From positions 62,001 through 126,000 of the forward strand of contig PEDN01001355.1 of the NCBI GenBank assembly GCA_003864495.1: DNA of 64,000 nucleotides. Direction: 5' to 3'. Source of the stretch: Nemopilema nomurai. Taxonomy: Eukaryota; Cnidaria; Scyphozoa; Rhizostomeae; Rhizostomatidae. The first letter of the stretch is position 1. The number at the start of each line of letters is the position of its first letter. The position numbers were made by a program, and so were the translations under genes. Below, piece after piece: positions 36,056 to 49,500 of this stretch. A model generated the notes under the pieces. That model worked only from the letters and a program-made list of their open reading frames with translations, did not search any database and was not told the DNA's origin.

Positions 36056-39000
36056 ATGGATAGAACCATTTGCAATGATATTTTGAATAAAGAACCATTT
36101 TCCAACCTCAACGAAGTAGACATCAAGGCATTTGTTGGTCATGAAGATGAGGTATATCTAAATGTAGTAGTGTGTCTGACTGGACACAACCGAACTTTTT
36201 TCCTATACCAATTTGCATCCTAGTTCCTAGTACAAGTAAAATCATGCCTTGATGTGTGCATAAAGTCATAAAACCTTTTAAGAAAGTGACTGAATGCTCT
36301 TTTTTCTTCCAATATTTCGCACGTACCATTTTATCTTGTTTAGAGTAGATTCCTACGTCACACGCGAACGTGCGAATGTATACAAGCGCCAAATGTTTTA
36401 ATTTCATTTTCTTACTGGATTTCTTTCCGGAATTCACTAGCATTACTTTAGTTTGTGTTATGATAAATTTCCATAATTTATCATTTTATACAGAGATGGA
36501 ATCTTAAATCTGCATGTTTCACAAATCTCTAGATCCATAATTTTTGCTGCATTGTTATTGAATTAATGCTTTGAAAATCAATGGATTGCAAAGTTATCCT
36601 GTTGACTTTTATTGTAAATTATGTCTCACTTGATAAATAACCTAACATTTGTTTATTAGGTGAATAGTTGCTACTGCTATTTATTGCCTGTAAATGGTTA
36701 TGACTTTCAGTTAATTTTATATCAAATGTATTAATAGTTATTGATTAGAAATGTCAAGTGCTTCTTGGTTTCCCTTGTGTGAATTAATTGAGAGGCCAAG
36801 CCATTAGATTGTTTCTATAATTCTAAGTACATGGGTTGTGATACTATAATTTGTTTTTGGCTTGATGTTTTCATAAACAACTGCTGTGCATTAAATTTTC
36901 CAGATTAACTGCTGTGCATTTTCATCTGATCTAAAGTTGATGGTTACTGGATCTGATGATGCCTTGGTGAAACTTTGGGATGTTGCAAATAACAAGGTTT
37001 TATATACACTCAAGGGTCACTCAGGTAAAGGAAGCCCTTATATATAATATATATAAATATATTAAATATATAAAAAATGAATTTTTTTTAAAATGTCAAC
37101 TTTTTTATGATGCTCACTTAATTATGTGATTAATTAATTAATTAATTAATCAAAATACAAATATAAAATTTACATGTATTTTTAATATCTTTGCAAATCT
37201 TATATTTCTATCCTAATAAATGCTTTGTAATGCAACTTTGATGTCTCTTTTAGGCCCAATTAAAGGCTGTTGTTTTTCACCTGATGATCTGAGAATTGTG
37301 TCTTGTGCTTTTGACCACAAAATTATCATTTGGGATACACAGAAGGGATTGCCAATAACTTCTCTCGAGGGTAACTGTGCCTTCACCAAATTATAGTATC
37401 CAACATTAAAATGACATCAAGTGACATTTGTTCGAAAACTTAAATTTTGCAATAAGCTCTAATAATGATTGATCACAGATTATAAGTGATCATAATTTTC
37501 TGATGGGTTAGAAACCTAGTCTCATAAGTATAAGAAAATAATATTTATCAGGTAAACCAAGTAAGGTCAAACTTTATATATCTGGTTGTTTTTGTCAGCA
37601 ATAAAGTACCTTCACTTTCCATTGTCATTTTATAATTTTTGTTTTTTTAGTGGTTGAGTCATAACAAAGAGCTGCTTATTATCATTATCATGCTTTTCTA
37701 CTGTTTATGTATTGAATTTGAAATATTTTAAATTATCATTTCAGGTCACAGCTCAAGTGTAGAAAGTGTTACATTTTCACCATGTGGTCAGTATCTGGCA
37801 TCAGGATCATGGGATAAAACTGGGATTGTTTGGAATCTGCAGGTCATTATCAAAGGCATTGTTAACTTAATCTTTTGATTTTTTCTGCTGTATGCTTATT
37901 AGATTTGGTAAGCATTTAAATTGAAATTTGTCTATATTGAAATAAATTTTTACTTTTGAATTTATGCTTAAGTCCTCCATTTTAGTAGCTCTACTAAGAT
38001 GCCTCTGTTTTCATGACATTGAATAATGTAAGATTTTGTAAGAAAAAATGAGACAGATTTGTTAGGTGTTTTCTAGACTTGTCTTCCTGAAGTTATAATA
38101 GTTGGCCATCAAAGTGTTGTGCAGTGTTGCAAATTTTCACTGGACGGAGAGGTTTTGGTAAGTCTTTCAAGTCTTTCAAGTTTTGGGCTTTAAATACTAG
38201 TTAATGGAAATAAACTGCTAAAAATTGTTTTCACGGAATAGTTTAGTTTCCGATAATCTTTACCCGTATTGCGTTTTTGACATATGTGATTGTTTTCTAT
38301 GTTGCAGTTTTACAGTCGGTGGTTGCCAACACTGTTTTGAAAGGCACAATTTTATGGCTCAGCTTTTTGAGAATTTGAATTTCCTGTGTTCATGTTTTCC
38401 CACTTTTTATTGGCTGTTAAAGAAACTTTCTGTCTTTGGTTTTATTTCACTTTTTAGCAATTTAAATTCTCTTTTATCTGTTCTTAGTCTGAATCTAAAA
38501 GGACTGCAACAAACCACTGCCTGCCTATTAGAGTTTAGTTCTAGTAGCCAACTGATAAGTAAGCAAATAATATTTAAGCTCATATATATTTTGGATAGGC
38601 AACAGGATCTTGGGACAAAACAGTGCAGACTTGGAAAATAAAGAAAGAGTCAAATCTGGAAAATGGTGTGCTCAGAGGCCATACAAGTAATATAAAAGCA
38701 TTGGCATTTTCCTGTTCAAAAATCTTGGTAAGTGTTATTGCATGAAAACTCTAATTTAGAAATCGACAGCAGACTCGGTATGACTGGGAATTCAAATTTG
38801 AAGACTTTGTTTGTTTATAGATAATTTTACTTAATTTTTATGTACTTATTCTTAAACAAATAAATCATTGCATGCATCTTTACATTCTTATGTTTGCTAT
38901 GAATTTGCTTTGCTTCATTAAGGCCTCTGCATCTTGGGATTGCACTGTGCGTACATGGGACATCTTCAAGAGTACATGTCTACATGTCCTTGACGGACAT

Positions 39001-42000
39001 AACGGATGGGTACAGGCAAGCAGAAGTTTATTATACTTACGTTTTGGAGACTATACTCTTTTTTTATAAGCAAAAAGCTTAAAAGCATACTTAAGCTCAC
39101 ATTTGTAAAACAAAATAAGTATGTAATAATCAGTCCTTTTCGTTTAGTGCGTGCGATCGCACGTCAAATTGCGCGCGCTTTCGGTCACACACGTAAAGGA
39201 GTGTTTTTGCAGTTTTTATCTTGCTGTTGAACTATAGAGTGAGAAAGACTTTCGAAGGATGGCTGCAAAGGTAACAAAATTGAGTTGTCTAACTTTCAAA
39301 AGTGGGACAAGTCGGAAATAATTGGTTACAAAACAGTAGACGAAAATGGTTACAAAACTTTTGTTAACTATCCTTGCCGATCCGATACTGAAAGGAAGCG
39401 TGAAGGCATCCTCAAAAACGTCCATTAGTGGAGCTAATCAGAAATTGCTGACATGTAGAAACACATTTTAACTAACAAACGGTGAGAGTTCCCAAATGTA
39501 TGTAAATATTTTTAAATGTGTTCCCAGATATTTGCAGAAATTGTTTTTGCTATCAGTGTATCAATTTCAAAAGTGGAGCGGGCATTTTGCATGCTCACAA
39601 ATCTGTGTATAATATCACAAATATACATAGAAGGTTTTCCAGATAACGTAAAGATTGGAATCGATTCTTAAAATTGCCAGTAATGAAAAAAAATGGTAGG
39701 CATGAGGAAAAGAAGAAATTGTTGAGAAGGATGTTAAAGGTTTTTAATGAGTGGAAGAAAAACCAAAACATGTGAACGACCACAGAAAGTGCGAATCATC
39801 CAGTTGCACGGAAATGATGACGATTCTTTGGAGACCGCTGACTTTTTTCTAACGATAAAGGGGATGAAGATTCTGACAATAGCTCGAGTATTTCGGACGA
39901 GAAACTGTTAACTGTTATGCATTCATTAAATTGAGTTTTTCCTTATTGGAATTCAAATGGCTTTTACATTTCTTGCTCCTTTCACCAATTTTACCAGTTT
40001 GGCACTTGAAACTTCCTAACAAGTGTGATCGCATGTGCAAAATTATTTACGTGTGCCACACACGCGTAATTTTGCTCACGAAAAGGACTGTCTAAGCTTG
40101 TTTCCCAGCCTCAGAATTTCTTCTCTCACTTCTATTTCTTCCGAAATCAAGTGTAAAATATAGTATCACACGCAGAAAGATATTAGGTAATAGGAAACAG
40201 CTTTTTTCCTGGAATAATCTTTTGAGAATGATTGCCACGTCGAGCAAAATTTCAGATGAATCGGAAAGAATCGCCAGTTATCATTTGTAGATTCCCTAGT
40301 GAAAAATTCAGCTAATAAATATGAAAAATTAGGGCTTAATAGGTAATCCGTAATTGAATTAGTTTTAAAATCTAGCATATTCTAAGCATAATTTCATGCT
40401 CAAGTTGGGAAAATCTCAAGCTAATTTAACTGTATGCTTACAAAAGGAGTGTAGTAGATGGAAAGATAATGTGCAAGAGTAAATTTGGAAGTTGATTGTG
40501 AGTTTGATTTTGACGAATATTTTTCCTAACGCTGCAAACTGAAAATCAGAAGTACAGAAGTACAGCATCAGCAATTGAGTAGTAATGTTTTGGCCTTCTA
40601 AATGGTAGCATACAATAAATGCATTTGAAGTTTTCTAAACTATCTCAAATAGTGTCAATAATAGATGGAATTGAAGCCTAAAGTCCTGTTTGTTTATTCA
40701 AATCCATCATGCAGTCAAAGAACCACATATATTTTATTATTAAAAGCTATCCTACCCTAGATTGTTTCGATATACTAAAAACAGCTTATTGCATACAGTC
40801 TTGTGCATTCAGCAATGATGGCCGTTTCCTGGTGTCAGCTGCTGATGACAAAATCGTAAGTACATATCATGTCACTGAGAATTTAAGCAAGTAATTCCAA
40901 TTCAACAGAAACTGCAACTAGTCTTGAATAATATTGATGTATGAAAGTTAGAGTCTGTGAATTTTTCTAAATTTTCCGGGTGGTATTTTAAAAGGATTTC
41001 TTTTTCATTATTAAAAGAATGATTTTAGTGCATTGTTTGATTGATGTCCCTGACATAATTTTTATCGTTCTGCTTAACGTTTTTTTCTGTTAGCATCAAA
41101 ATAGCAATATAAGCCTAAATTAAAATAATTAATCTGAACGCAAGAAGTAAGAAAAGCTCAATGATGGTTATACATTTCAGTGATGAAATGAAGATTGAAA
41201 CAGTGAGGGAGCATTATATGATTCTTTTAGTTTTGCTTTCAACAATCGAATTTTGTAATGGGGAGTTTCTGTATCTAACAGGTATGCATTTGGGAGGTAG
41301 AAAGTGGCCATTGCATAAAAAGATTACAAGTATGAAAATCGCATTTTTTTATTACACCATTAAACTGAAATGTCCTTTCTAAATCTTGAAAATCCTTTGA
41401 AGAAATTTCTGAAACGTTACTTAACTTGATTAAACATTTTTTAACGGAAGTTGTGACTATTTTTGGGGTCCAAGAATCTTGATCGAAATTCTCACAGAAA
41501 TTAAGTGAAAGGGGCTGTGTTTTAGTGAAAGCATCTAAAAATCAATTACGTTTAAACGGAGAAAAGGCCATAGACTCTCCATTCCTGCTGCAAAGTTGTT
41601 TTACCTTTCACAATCAATTTTCCTCCTACCAAACCTTCTAATATCATTCATTCACTGTTCTGATTTGGATACACTGTAAAGTTGGATTGCCGAAGCAGTG
41701 TTTGCTTCGTCTATATAATGTAATGGTGAACGTTTAGGAACAGTTGGCATGCAGGGTGGGAATATTGAGACAATAAGCCAAATACGTTTAGAAGGTACGA
41801 GTCCATTCATTCTGACCCGAATATTAATCAAAGGTGCTTGAATACTGACTGGGCAAAAATGTGGCCCATAGTAAGAACCGTTTATCCTCTCGAGTTATGT
41901 TCAATCCCAACTTGATAATTTTCATTCTTGTTGCGCAATCCACTCTATGCTGGATGAATTGATTAATTTTTTTCTACAGCAAGATTCTAGTTAGCAGTCC

Positions 42001-42825
42001 TAAAAGAATCCGCTTAGTTTTGAAAATCCAGTTTCTCATTTAGAGGACTGTGTTTCTTATCAAATATTTATTCATCCCTTGAAATTGATCCAAAGTCTAT
42101 GATGAATATCATTCAATTTCAATATGACGCTGAACGCTTTTTCTTTAAAAGCAGTCTTGAAAAAGCCCTGAATTGTCTTTGAATGTACATGATTCCTTTT
42201 GAAAGTACTTGGTTTATGCATTGTCTTAGTTTTATTATATTTCCACGAACTATGACTGTAACCTTTTGCAAAATGCTTGTTTATAAACTCTTGCGGCAAT
42301 AGGATACTTCGCCTCTGGTCCATTGTATGTTTACTCAGATATCATGTGCTCTGTGCGTTCCTTGACAGAAGTTGCGTCATTTTATCGATCTTTGGTCACG
42401 GTACCAATAACATGGCAGAAGTTGCTTGCAATTAAAGCCAAAATTCGACTATCATGTGAACTCACATTCTGCTCTTTTGTTTCATTATCATATTAAAAAG
42501 CTGTCATCAGCCTCTAAAGAAAGTATACACTGTTGAAAATGTGCTTGCTTTAGGGATGTCAAAAAGAAATTCCGTTCTTGTCCACCGTTTTTCAACTCAG
42601 GAAAATGTCTTAGGAGCCAAAGTAAGATTACAAATGCTACCCTAATGAATTGTAAAGTGAACACATTTTTTGCAACCCTGAAGTATTGCTGGTCAGTGAA
42701 ATTTTTATTTACTCCTTTTTTATTAATTTCAGGCCCACTGCGAAGAAATAAACACGTGCCTTTTTACAGACACCGGCAGTGTACTCACGTCTGGACCACA
42801 GTTCTCCACAGTCTTTTTATATTAG
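36056..42825 (+). CDS. WDR38: WDR38-like WD40-repeat protein
   Basis: This is a WD40 propeller protein; the molecular role of WDR38 is poorly known. Plus-strand exons joined in phase: 36056-36151, 36904-37024, 37254-37370, 37745-37842, 38077-38157, 38599-38727, 38923-39015, 40799-40855, 41282-41329, 42733-42825; 933 nt, 310 residues, against about 314 for human WDR38. Six repeats can be read, each with a GH and a WD-like end: KLWDVANNK, IIWDTQKG, IVWNLQ, VQTWKIKK, VRTWDIFK and VCIWEVESG. A seventh starts (AHCEEINTCLFTDTG) and stops at TAG after about 30 residues. ATG 36056 is the first in frame after TAG at 36035. The GSWDK and ASWD wording, and the order of repeats, fit WDR38 better than other WD families. 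Intron 7 has a GC donor and contains a transposon. Confidence 0.87.
37130..37151. repeat. ATTA microsatellite in WDR38 intron 2
   Basis: TTAATTAATTAATTAATTAA-type tetranucleotide run of about five units, in the intron between exons 2 and 3. Simple and probably without function. Confidence 0.8.
39016..40798 (+). other. WDR38: WDR38 intron 7 with a GC-AG boundary
   Basis: Exon 7 ends GGATGGGTACAG|GCAAGC, a GC donor with an otherwise strong consensus. Exon 8 starts after TTGCATACAG at 40799. This join gives GHNGWVQ-SCAFSNDG, an ordinary WD-repeat core. The GT alternative six bases upstream would drop two residues of that core. An upstream acceptor (CCCTAG at 40760) would bring an early stop. 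Confidence 0.75.
39131..40092. mobile_element. DNA transposon, ~0.96 kb, in WDR38 intron 7
   Basis: The left end reads CAGTCCTTTTCGTTTAGTGC and the right end is the inverse (ACGAAAAGGACTG ending at 40092). Both subterminal parts carry GTGCGATCGCAC-like and CACACACGTAAA-like words. Inside are broken coding-like pieces, including an ATG frame at 39258 of about 20 codons and an acidic stretch near 39860. The element is therefore a decayed or non-autonomous copy. I cannot see a clear target-site duplication, so the superfamily is not assigned. Confidence 0.75.
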
Positions 42826-42914
42826 CAATCAACGTGACTTAGTAGGTGTAAGTTTTAATCTGTAATGATCCTCGCAAAATGCTAATTGTTGCGTTGTTAC
42901 GAACGCCTCAAGAA

Positions 42915-43263
42915 CGTGCAGTACAGTAACAGTACATTAACAGTACGGTACAGTAACAGTACAGTAAAGTAAAGTACAGTAACAGTACAGTACAGTACAG
43001 TACAGTACAGTACAGTACAGTACAGTACAGTACAGTAACAGTAATAGTACGGTACCGTACAGTAACAGTAATAGTACGGTACCGTAACAGTACAAAACAG
43101 TACAGTACAGTAACAGTACAGTACAGTACAGTAACAGTACAGTACAGTACAGTAACAGTACAGTACAGTACAGTAACAGTACAGTACAGTACAGTAACAG
43201 TACAGTACAGTACAGTAACAGTACAGTACAGTACAGTAACAGTACAGTACGGTACGGTACTGT
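42915..43263. repeat. GTACA/ACAGT microsatellite array
   Basis: Pentamers ACAGT or CAGTA alternate with occasional extra A residues to give the longer pattern CAGTAACAGTACAGTACAGT, repeated about every 21 bp in the right half. GGTACCGTA and GGTACGGTAC variants occur. It begins about 90 bp after the WDR38 stop codon, so it may lie in the 3' untranslated region or just past it. Confidence 0.92.
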
Positions 43264-43513
43264 CAGGGCTCGAAATTATCCGTGATCACCGTGACCGGCC
43301 ATCTGAAATTTTGAACGGTCAAAAGCATATTTTGGGAGGTCATATCAGGCAAGAATTTTCATATCATATCATATCATATCATATCATATCATAGTATATC
43401 ATATCATATCAATCACGTTAGCAGCCATATCAGTTATGTCAGCAGAAATCTAAGGCGGTCATTTGTACCGCCATCGGTGAAAAGTAGGCGGTCGCCCGTT
43501 ATTTCGAGCCCTG
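43264..43513. mobile_element. 250-bp hAT-like MITE inserted in the microsatellite
   Basis: Ends are CAGGGCTCGAAATTATC and, inverted, GTTATTTCGAGCCCTG. The flanking 8 bp are GGTACTGT (43256-43263) and GGTACAGT (43514-43521), identical but for one base, which fits the 8-bp target duplication of hAT elements. Microsatellite sequence resumes on the far side. The interior carries its own ATATC run (43358-43410) and an inverted GCGGTC/GACCGC-like pairing. There is no coding capacity. Confidence 0.85.
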
Positions 43514-43521
43514 GGTACAGT

Positions 43522-46500
43522 ACGGTATAATATATTACGGTGCTGAAATTAAAATTATGAATTTATTTAAACAACTGTACGCTCTTACCATGTAGCTTGT
43601 TGTGAATTTGGGCTTAACATGTTACAATTTCAACAGATAACTCTCGAGCTTCTGATTGGAATTGATTTTATGAGATACAAGCTGCTTACATGTTACTTTG
43701 ATACTCTATTCAAAACCTGTGCCATCTTGCTTCTCTCTACATCTCTTACTCTCCTCTCACTCTTAACAACTCTTAATCTCCAACGACGCGTGCTCTTCAT
43801 TTCTAGGGCCCTGAGACGAGGTCTCTGACATAAATGATTGTCTTAGTATTTTTAAGGCAGCAGATTTAATGGGTTGTTGACATGCTGGTACAAAATAGGA
43901 CCAAATGTTTTCGTACCTATTTCGCAGAGAATTTAGAGATATTTCCTTTGAAGCACATCCGATGAGCACCTCTTGTCAAAGTCTCATCGAGGTTTGGTTT
44001 ATGCGCTACAAGGTCAAGCTCTTTTCCCATCTGATATTTTTACTTATCATCGAGATCAAAGTTATCTCTAGACGAGCTACCTTTCGTTTTGAATTCAAAG
44101 TTTGCTTTGATGATCTCTAACATTCAATATCTAAGCTGCTGTTAGGCCACGCATTCTTTGTCCTATTTATAATAGCTCTTCTTTCTGTTTGATAACATTG
44201 CCCTATGTCTATTTCAGCAGCCACCATTGTACATATTAATTTAAGCAGAGTTAGCCGATTAGCCCTTTCTAAATCCTTATCCACGGCGATGAGGGAACCC
44301 TGCCTATAAAACCATTTAGAAGAGATGTTTCCTAGCAAAAGGGCTATGTATATATATACTGCTTTTGGTGTCCTCTTCCCGGACCCCACACCCCTTTTCA
44401 ACACCCGTTTTTAGATGTTTGTTGTTATGACAACGATCGCAAATATCTGAAGACAATAAACAATGATGTTTAAATAAGAAATTTAGCAACTTTCCGTAGT
44501 TGATTCAGTCGATGGTCAATGCACTGTCTGTGTCTTATACAAAGGCTTTGTTCTTCTTGGGAATAAGTGGAAGTACGTCTATATTTTCAAATGCCATGTT
44601 GTCAGCATGTGTACCTCGTTTGCCATATAATAAACATGTTTGAAGGAGTGGAATAGAAACACGCGATCAACAGCATTGATACTGAATCATTAATAAGTGC
44701 TTTTAGCTTTGTCCTTAAAGGAAGGTATTCACCAAAAGAGAGATCAGAGGTCAATGCTCTTTCGAAGCAGTAAAATATCAGAAGAAAGTCTTGTAAATCA
44801 TAGAGAACGTAGCCTCAAATTTCTGTATTATTTCGTATTTACCAATTTATCAGTGCATTTTTTTCTTGAATGGGCATTTGATACAGCAAAAATATAACAG
44901 CTGCTCTGATTCCAAAAGTAGGTTTACGGGTTCCTTTGAAATCCATTTGTTTCTTCGCTTTTTAACACGCTTGTAATTACCACTTAAAACTTTATCTCAC
45001 ATGCAGCCTTTGGGCGTACTGCTTTTTTCTTATCGTGTTCTATTCTCCAGTTGCATTTATTCCATTATGTTTTCTCGTACTTGCAAAAGAGCTAATTCAG
45101 CAGCATTTTGTATGGTTTAGGATTAAACCAATATTATAGTGCTCCTCAGTGGCTCTCGGCAAACCTTTACTCTAATTATGCTTTTAGAAAATTTTTTGAG
45201 AAACTGTCAGGCTTTGATATGTTTAACAATCTAGCATATTTTGGAAACTGTCAAGTTTTAATTCCTTAAATATTTAAAAACCGTTTTGTGTAAGTAGGAG
45301 TGATGAAGGGACCTTGGTGACGACTTTATTCTTTTGAGAGTAAAACGGATAGTGGTTTTCTTTTTTGGCTTGTTTACCGCAAATATTCCACAGTTTCGAT
45401 GGTGCCAGACTTCTATTCGCCGACTGCAGCCTGAAAACACCACCCTGTGCCAATAATCATTGGCTTCAGCCTCGCAGAATGTTGCAATTGTAGATGAATC
45501 GGCCGACTGCTGTGATAAAATGCTAATCTTTTTGCATTTAGCAAACAATCACTAAGCTTGCCTTACATTTTTATATTTACCTAGAAAACGGCTTTTGAGT
45601 AAATGATTAGCCTTGCTGTCCCTCGGTATGAAGTTGCCGTCAACTTCCATTTGATTCACTTTTCTCCTCTTAAAGGGATTCATTAATATCATAGCGACTG
45701 GTTTTTCGTATCTGTTAATCTGACACATAAGTTCTTAAACTAAATACAAATCTGTCATGCCGGATGAACTGAGCAAATACGATAAATCAGAACAGGCTCA
45801 TACCGACTGATAGTGTCCCGCTAGTGGCTCTTTCTGGTTACTCTGCAGTGGTGGCCCTGTCATAAAGTAGAATCAGTTCGCGACGTGGCTCTGGCTGACT
45901 GGACCTGGAGACCTGAAAGGGCCTTGCTTCGGATCAGTGGTAGTGTAAAGTGGTGTGTAAGTCTCTCAGTTCTTTTTATGTCATCAATGCTCATTCAGTG
46001 ATAAAAGAATCGGATTGAAGTACTGGTACGTAGGCTCTAGTGGGTACAAGAAGTCATGCAAACTTAATTTGATTTTAGAATGATTTTGATATTTGGCGCA
46101 ACAGAGACAAGGCTATTGTCCGCTTGCATGTGTACTGCTCTGATCGTCTTCACGGTGATACCAGTAAATGGGTCAACCAGCCACTAGCTAGGGTACAACC
46201 TCTAGGGAACAACGTCCAGGGGTGTTTTCTATTGCATCCCCGTCACCCCAAACCCCGCGATCTCCTCGTAATGACAGCATGTTCTCTGCGCTGGGCAGAT
46301 ATTGCTGCTATAAATCCTTCTTCATTCAACAAAGTCTTTAGGGTTTGAGTATAAAGAGATCAAGTCCATTCTCTTGTTGATCTAGCGAGGCGAATGCTAG
46401 AGCCCTCTCTAAAAACAGCACTGGCTCCAGGGCCTAGGCTGCTTCTGGCTAAGCGACTATTAATTGATATCTCTCCACCCAGGTGAGCAACCAGTTTTAC

Positions 46501-49500
46501 AGCTCTGAGGTGCATAGAAAACAAATAGCATGTATTTCATGTCAGTTTTACAGCTGTTTAGGCCCCATGTAGGAAGCAAGAATAAATAACCCTGTCTTTA
46601 TCAACCTACATTTGAAAAGGAGACAGAAAAACAGCTTTTTACCTATGGAATGCTAGTCTTCAGTATTTCAATTTCTCATCAATGCTTGTCATTTACGTTT
46701 TGTTTAGGTTTATCAAACTTTGCTTTTGCAGAAAAGCTTGCAAGAACATTTTTTAGCTTCTTGCATTTCATAAATCAGTTTAATATTTTGAACTGAAGAA
46801 TTCCAATTCTATTCATTTATGATACCATTGCTTTGTACGTGATAATCTGAGCGTGCTTACATTTGCAAACCTCTGAAAGCCTTACTAGTTAATCACTGTC
46901 AAGTATCATCAACTTTCCTTTATTTTGTCGAACGATTAAAGCCAAATTCAAGTGCTTTCGTAGCATGATGGACAGGACTAGACAGCTCCTGTTCAACTTG
47001 AATAAAAAATTAACTCGTGAAGTCCTTCCAGTAGAGAAAATATTGTTCAAAAGCATATTTAAAATTGATACGTCGATAACGAAACTAGAATATAAAAAAG
47101 TAAGGTCAGTTGAAGTAATGAAAGGACAATTCTTTCAACATCTTAAAAATGTATCATTAGCAATAAATGCATAGCCAGAGCAGTGTATTGAATTTTTAAA
47201 ACTTTTCCCAGCTGCCAGCACTGTAGGTTCATTTTGCTTCATTCTGTCATCTAATAATAACGATATTTGTTAAAAACATTTGAAAAAGTACTTGAGCTAT
47301 ACAGCCTGATTTTAAATTCTTTTTAGAACGTGCTTTTTGGGATTTCGATAAAGTAGTCAATTGTCTTCAAACTTGATACTCTCAAACTATATTTAAAACT
47401 TGTAATATTTCGCAGATATGCCAGTTTCTTATAAACTACTTCAACTTTATCGTTTGGGACACTAGTATTTCGAAAATTCTGTCCTTTGATTTAACAGCCA
47501 AGAAGTATTTAATTTCTTTTGACTTTGAAACTAGTAGGTTCTGAGTCGCCCAAGAGAAGCAATGTGAAAATATATTTTTCAATATCTACAAAATGTATTC
47601 TAGATTTGTCATTCCTGTCGACTTAAGCCTAAATCTAAACAATTCTTGGAAATTTAGAACGCTTTATGAATGCCTAAAAGAAAATAGTGCGCATGTATCC
47701 AATATCTCTAGATTTGATCAGAAGAATGAATATTACACACAAAGTGTAACATATCAGGACAATACACGTTTTTTTATTCACGAAACCTAGCTTGGGGCCT
47801 AGTACTAAAAGTTTCTTAGTTTTTAAAAAGTTTCCTATTTTTAGGTAAGCATTTAGCATCAAGTTTTGCCCCTTGCATATTAATTGTATTTAAGTTTATA
47901 ACACAACAGTAGGATTTGATATCGTACCTCTTGCTCATTATTCTTATGGAAACAGGAGCATTTTTTATCGAGACACCCGGTACAGTGTGCTTAAATTGTT
48001 GTATCATTTTTGTATTATTACCTAGACACCCAGTCGTATTATTTACATATTATTTTCCGGCTCGGTGAGCTTCTCACTTTGTCTTACATAAAGAAAACAA
48101 GATTCGGCCAACTGCCTCAAAATCTGCTTCAAAATTTTAAGAAAGGAAAAATATTTCGATATTCATAAAGTAAAGGGTAGACTAGATTACTTGAGAACAT
48201 ATTGAATGAAAAATCTAGCGGAACAACTGCAACTCTGGAAAAAGTGAGCAAATATTGTTGTCGGCAGATTGATAAGGTGGTTACAAAATCACAGACAATG
48301 ATATGTTGAGAATGATCTGAAGAGCCACAACAGTATAAAAGTAGCGAGTATAAATTTTCTCAATGTTTCAAGCCACAACTTTAAGGCTACTTGAAAGCGC
48401 ATTCCACGAAAAATATATTGATTTTATAAGATGATAGGATATGAATATCTATGTTTAAAAAGAATTGTTACTAGGCTTCCTGTTCATAGTTCAGAACTTT
48501 CCATGATTCCAGGCCATCTTGTTTATTCTTCATAACTTCAAAGGCAGTTTTTCATTCCAAGGAATAATTCCTTATAGGCAGTTTTGCATTGGCAAGACGC
48601 ATGTTGAATTATTTCCCTTCTTTCTCATGAAAGAACGCACGAAGCATATTGTTATGACTATAGCCTAGAAACTAGAGCTTCTGTTTGTTTCTGTGAATTG
48701 CGAAAACCGACTTGCACAGAACTGCTTGATTGGATGTGTGCAAGTGACTGGTCATGCTAGGTCAGCACGCTGCAAGACGTCGGCCATTGTCACACACCTC
48801 GCAACAGCAACATGTGCTTCTTCTAAGAAGCATAGTTGACAGGTCGATCAAATAAAAAAATCAAAACATGCAATTGAATTTCTGCCTTAATTCGATTAAA
48901 ATCAACTGAAAATGCCTTGTTTTGAGTAATGTGTTTTGCTTTGTTTATGTTTCTTTTCCTCTTTTCCTTCGTTGGAGACACAACCACATATGTTTTGACT
49001 GCTTCATATATTAAGTAGTAATTAGCTTTGAATTGTTTTTCGTTCAAAAAGCCATCATCCATTGATTTCTGGTAGCTTTTGATCTATCCCTCCTTTCATC
49101 TGCACTGCAGTGTTGGCATGGCGACTTTTCCTTGACCTGTGGCATTCACGGCAGCCTGATGCTAGTCCGTGTATTTGTTCTTTTTTGCTGGGCTACCATG
49201 CCGCTAACCGAGGCTTACTCTACAACCGGCCAGCAGAAGAAGTCTCTGCTACTGCAATTATCTGCGTCTTCAACAGAATCTTACATATTAATCAATGCAG
49301 CGGACATGCAGCGTCAAGGGGAAATCAAGGCCCTTTAGGAAACTTGTCCCAGCATGATATTTACAGCTACATTGTTTCTTCATCTGCTGTCCGTTTAATA
49401 AAAATCATCACATACAGGGCTCAAAACCTCAACCAAATTATTTGATGAACTTTATGACTGACTGTATCAGTTAAATAATTCATTTTACAAAGTGTATTAT

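Noticed and set aside
40759..40798. Upstream extension of WDR38 exon 8 (CCCTAG acceptor), which first suggested a missing WD repeat
   Set aside because: In the required phase it hits TAA. The acceptor at 40798/40799 gives a complete WD repeat, so no repeat is missing.
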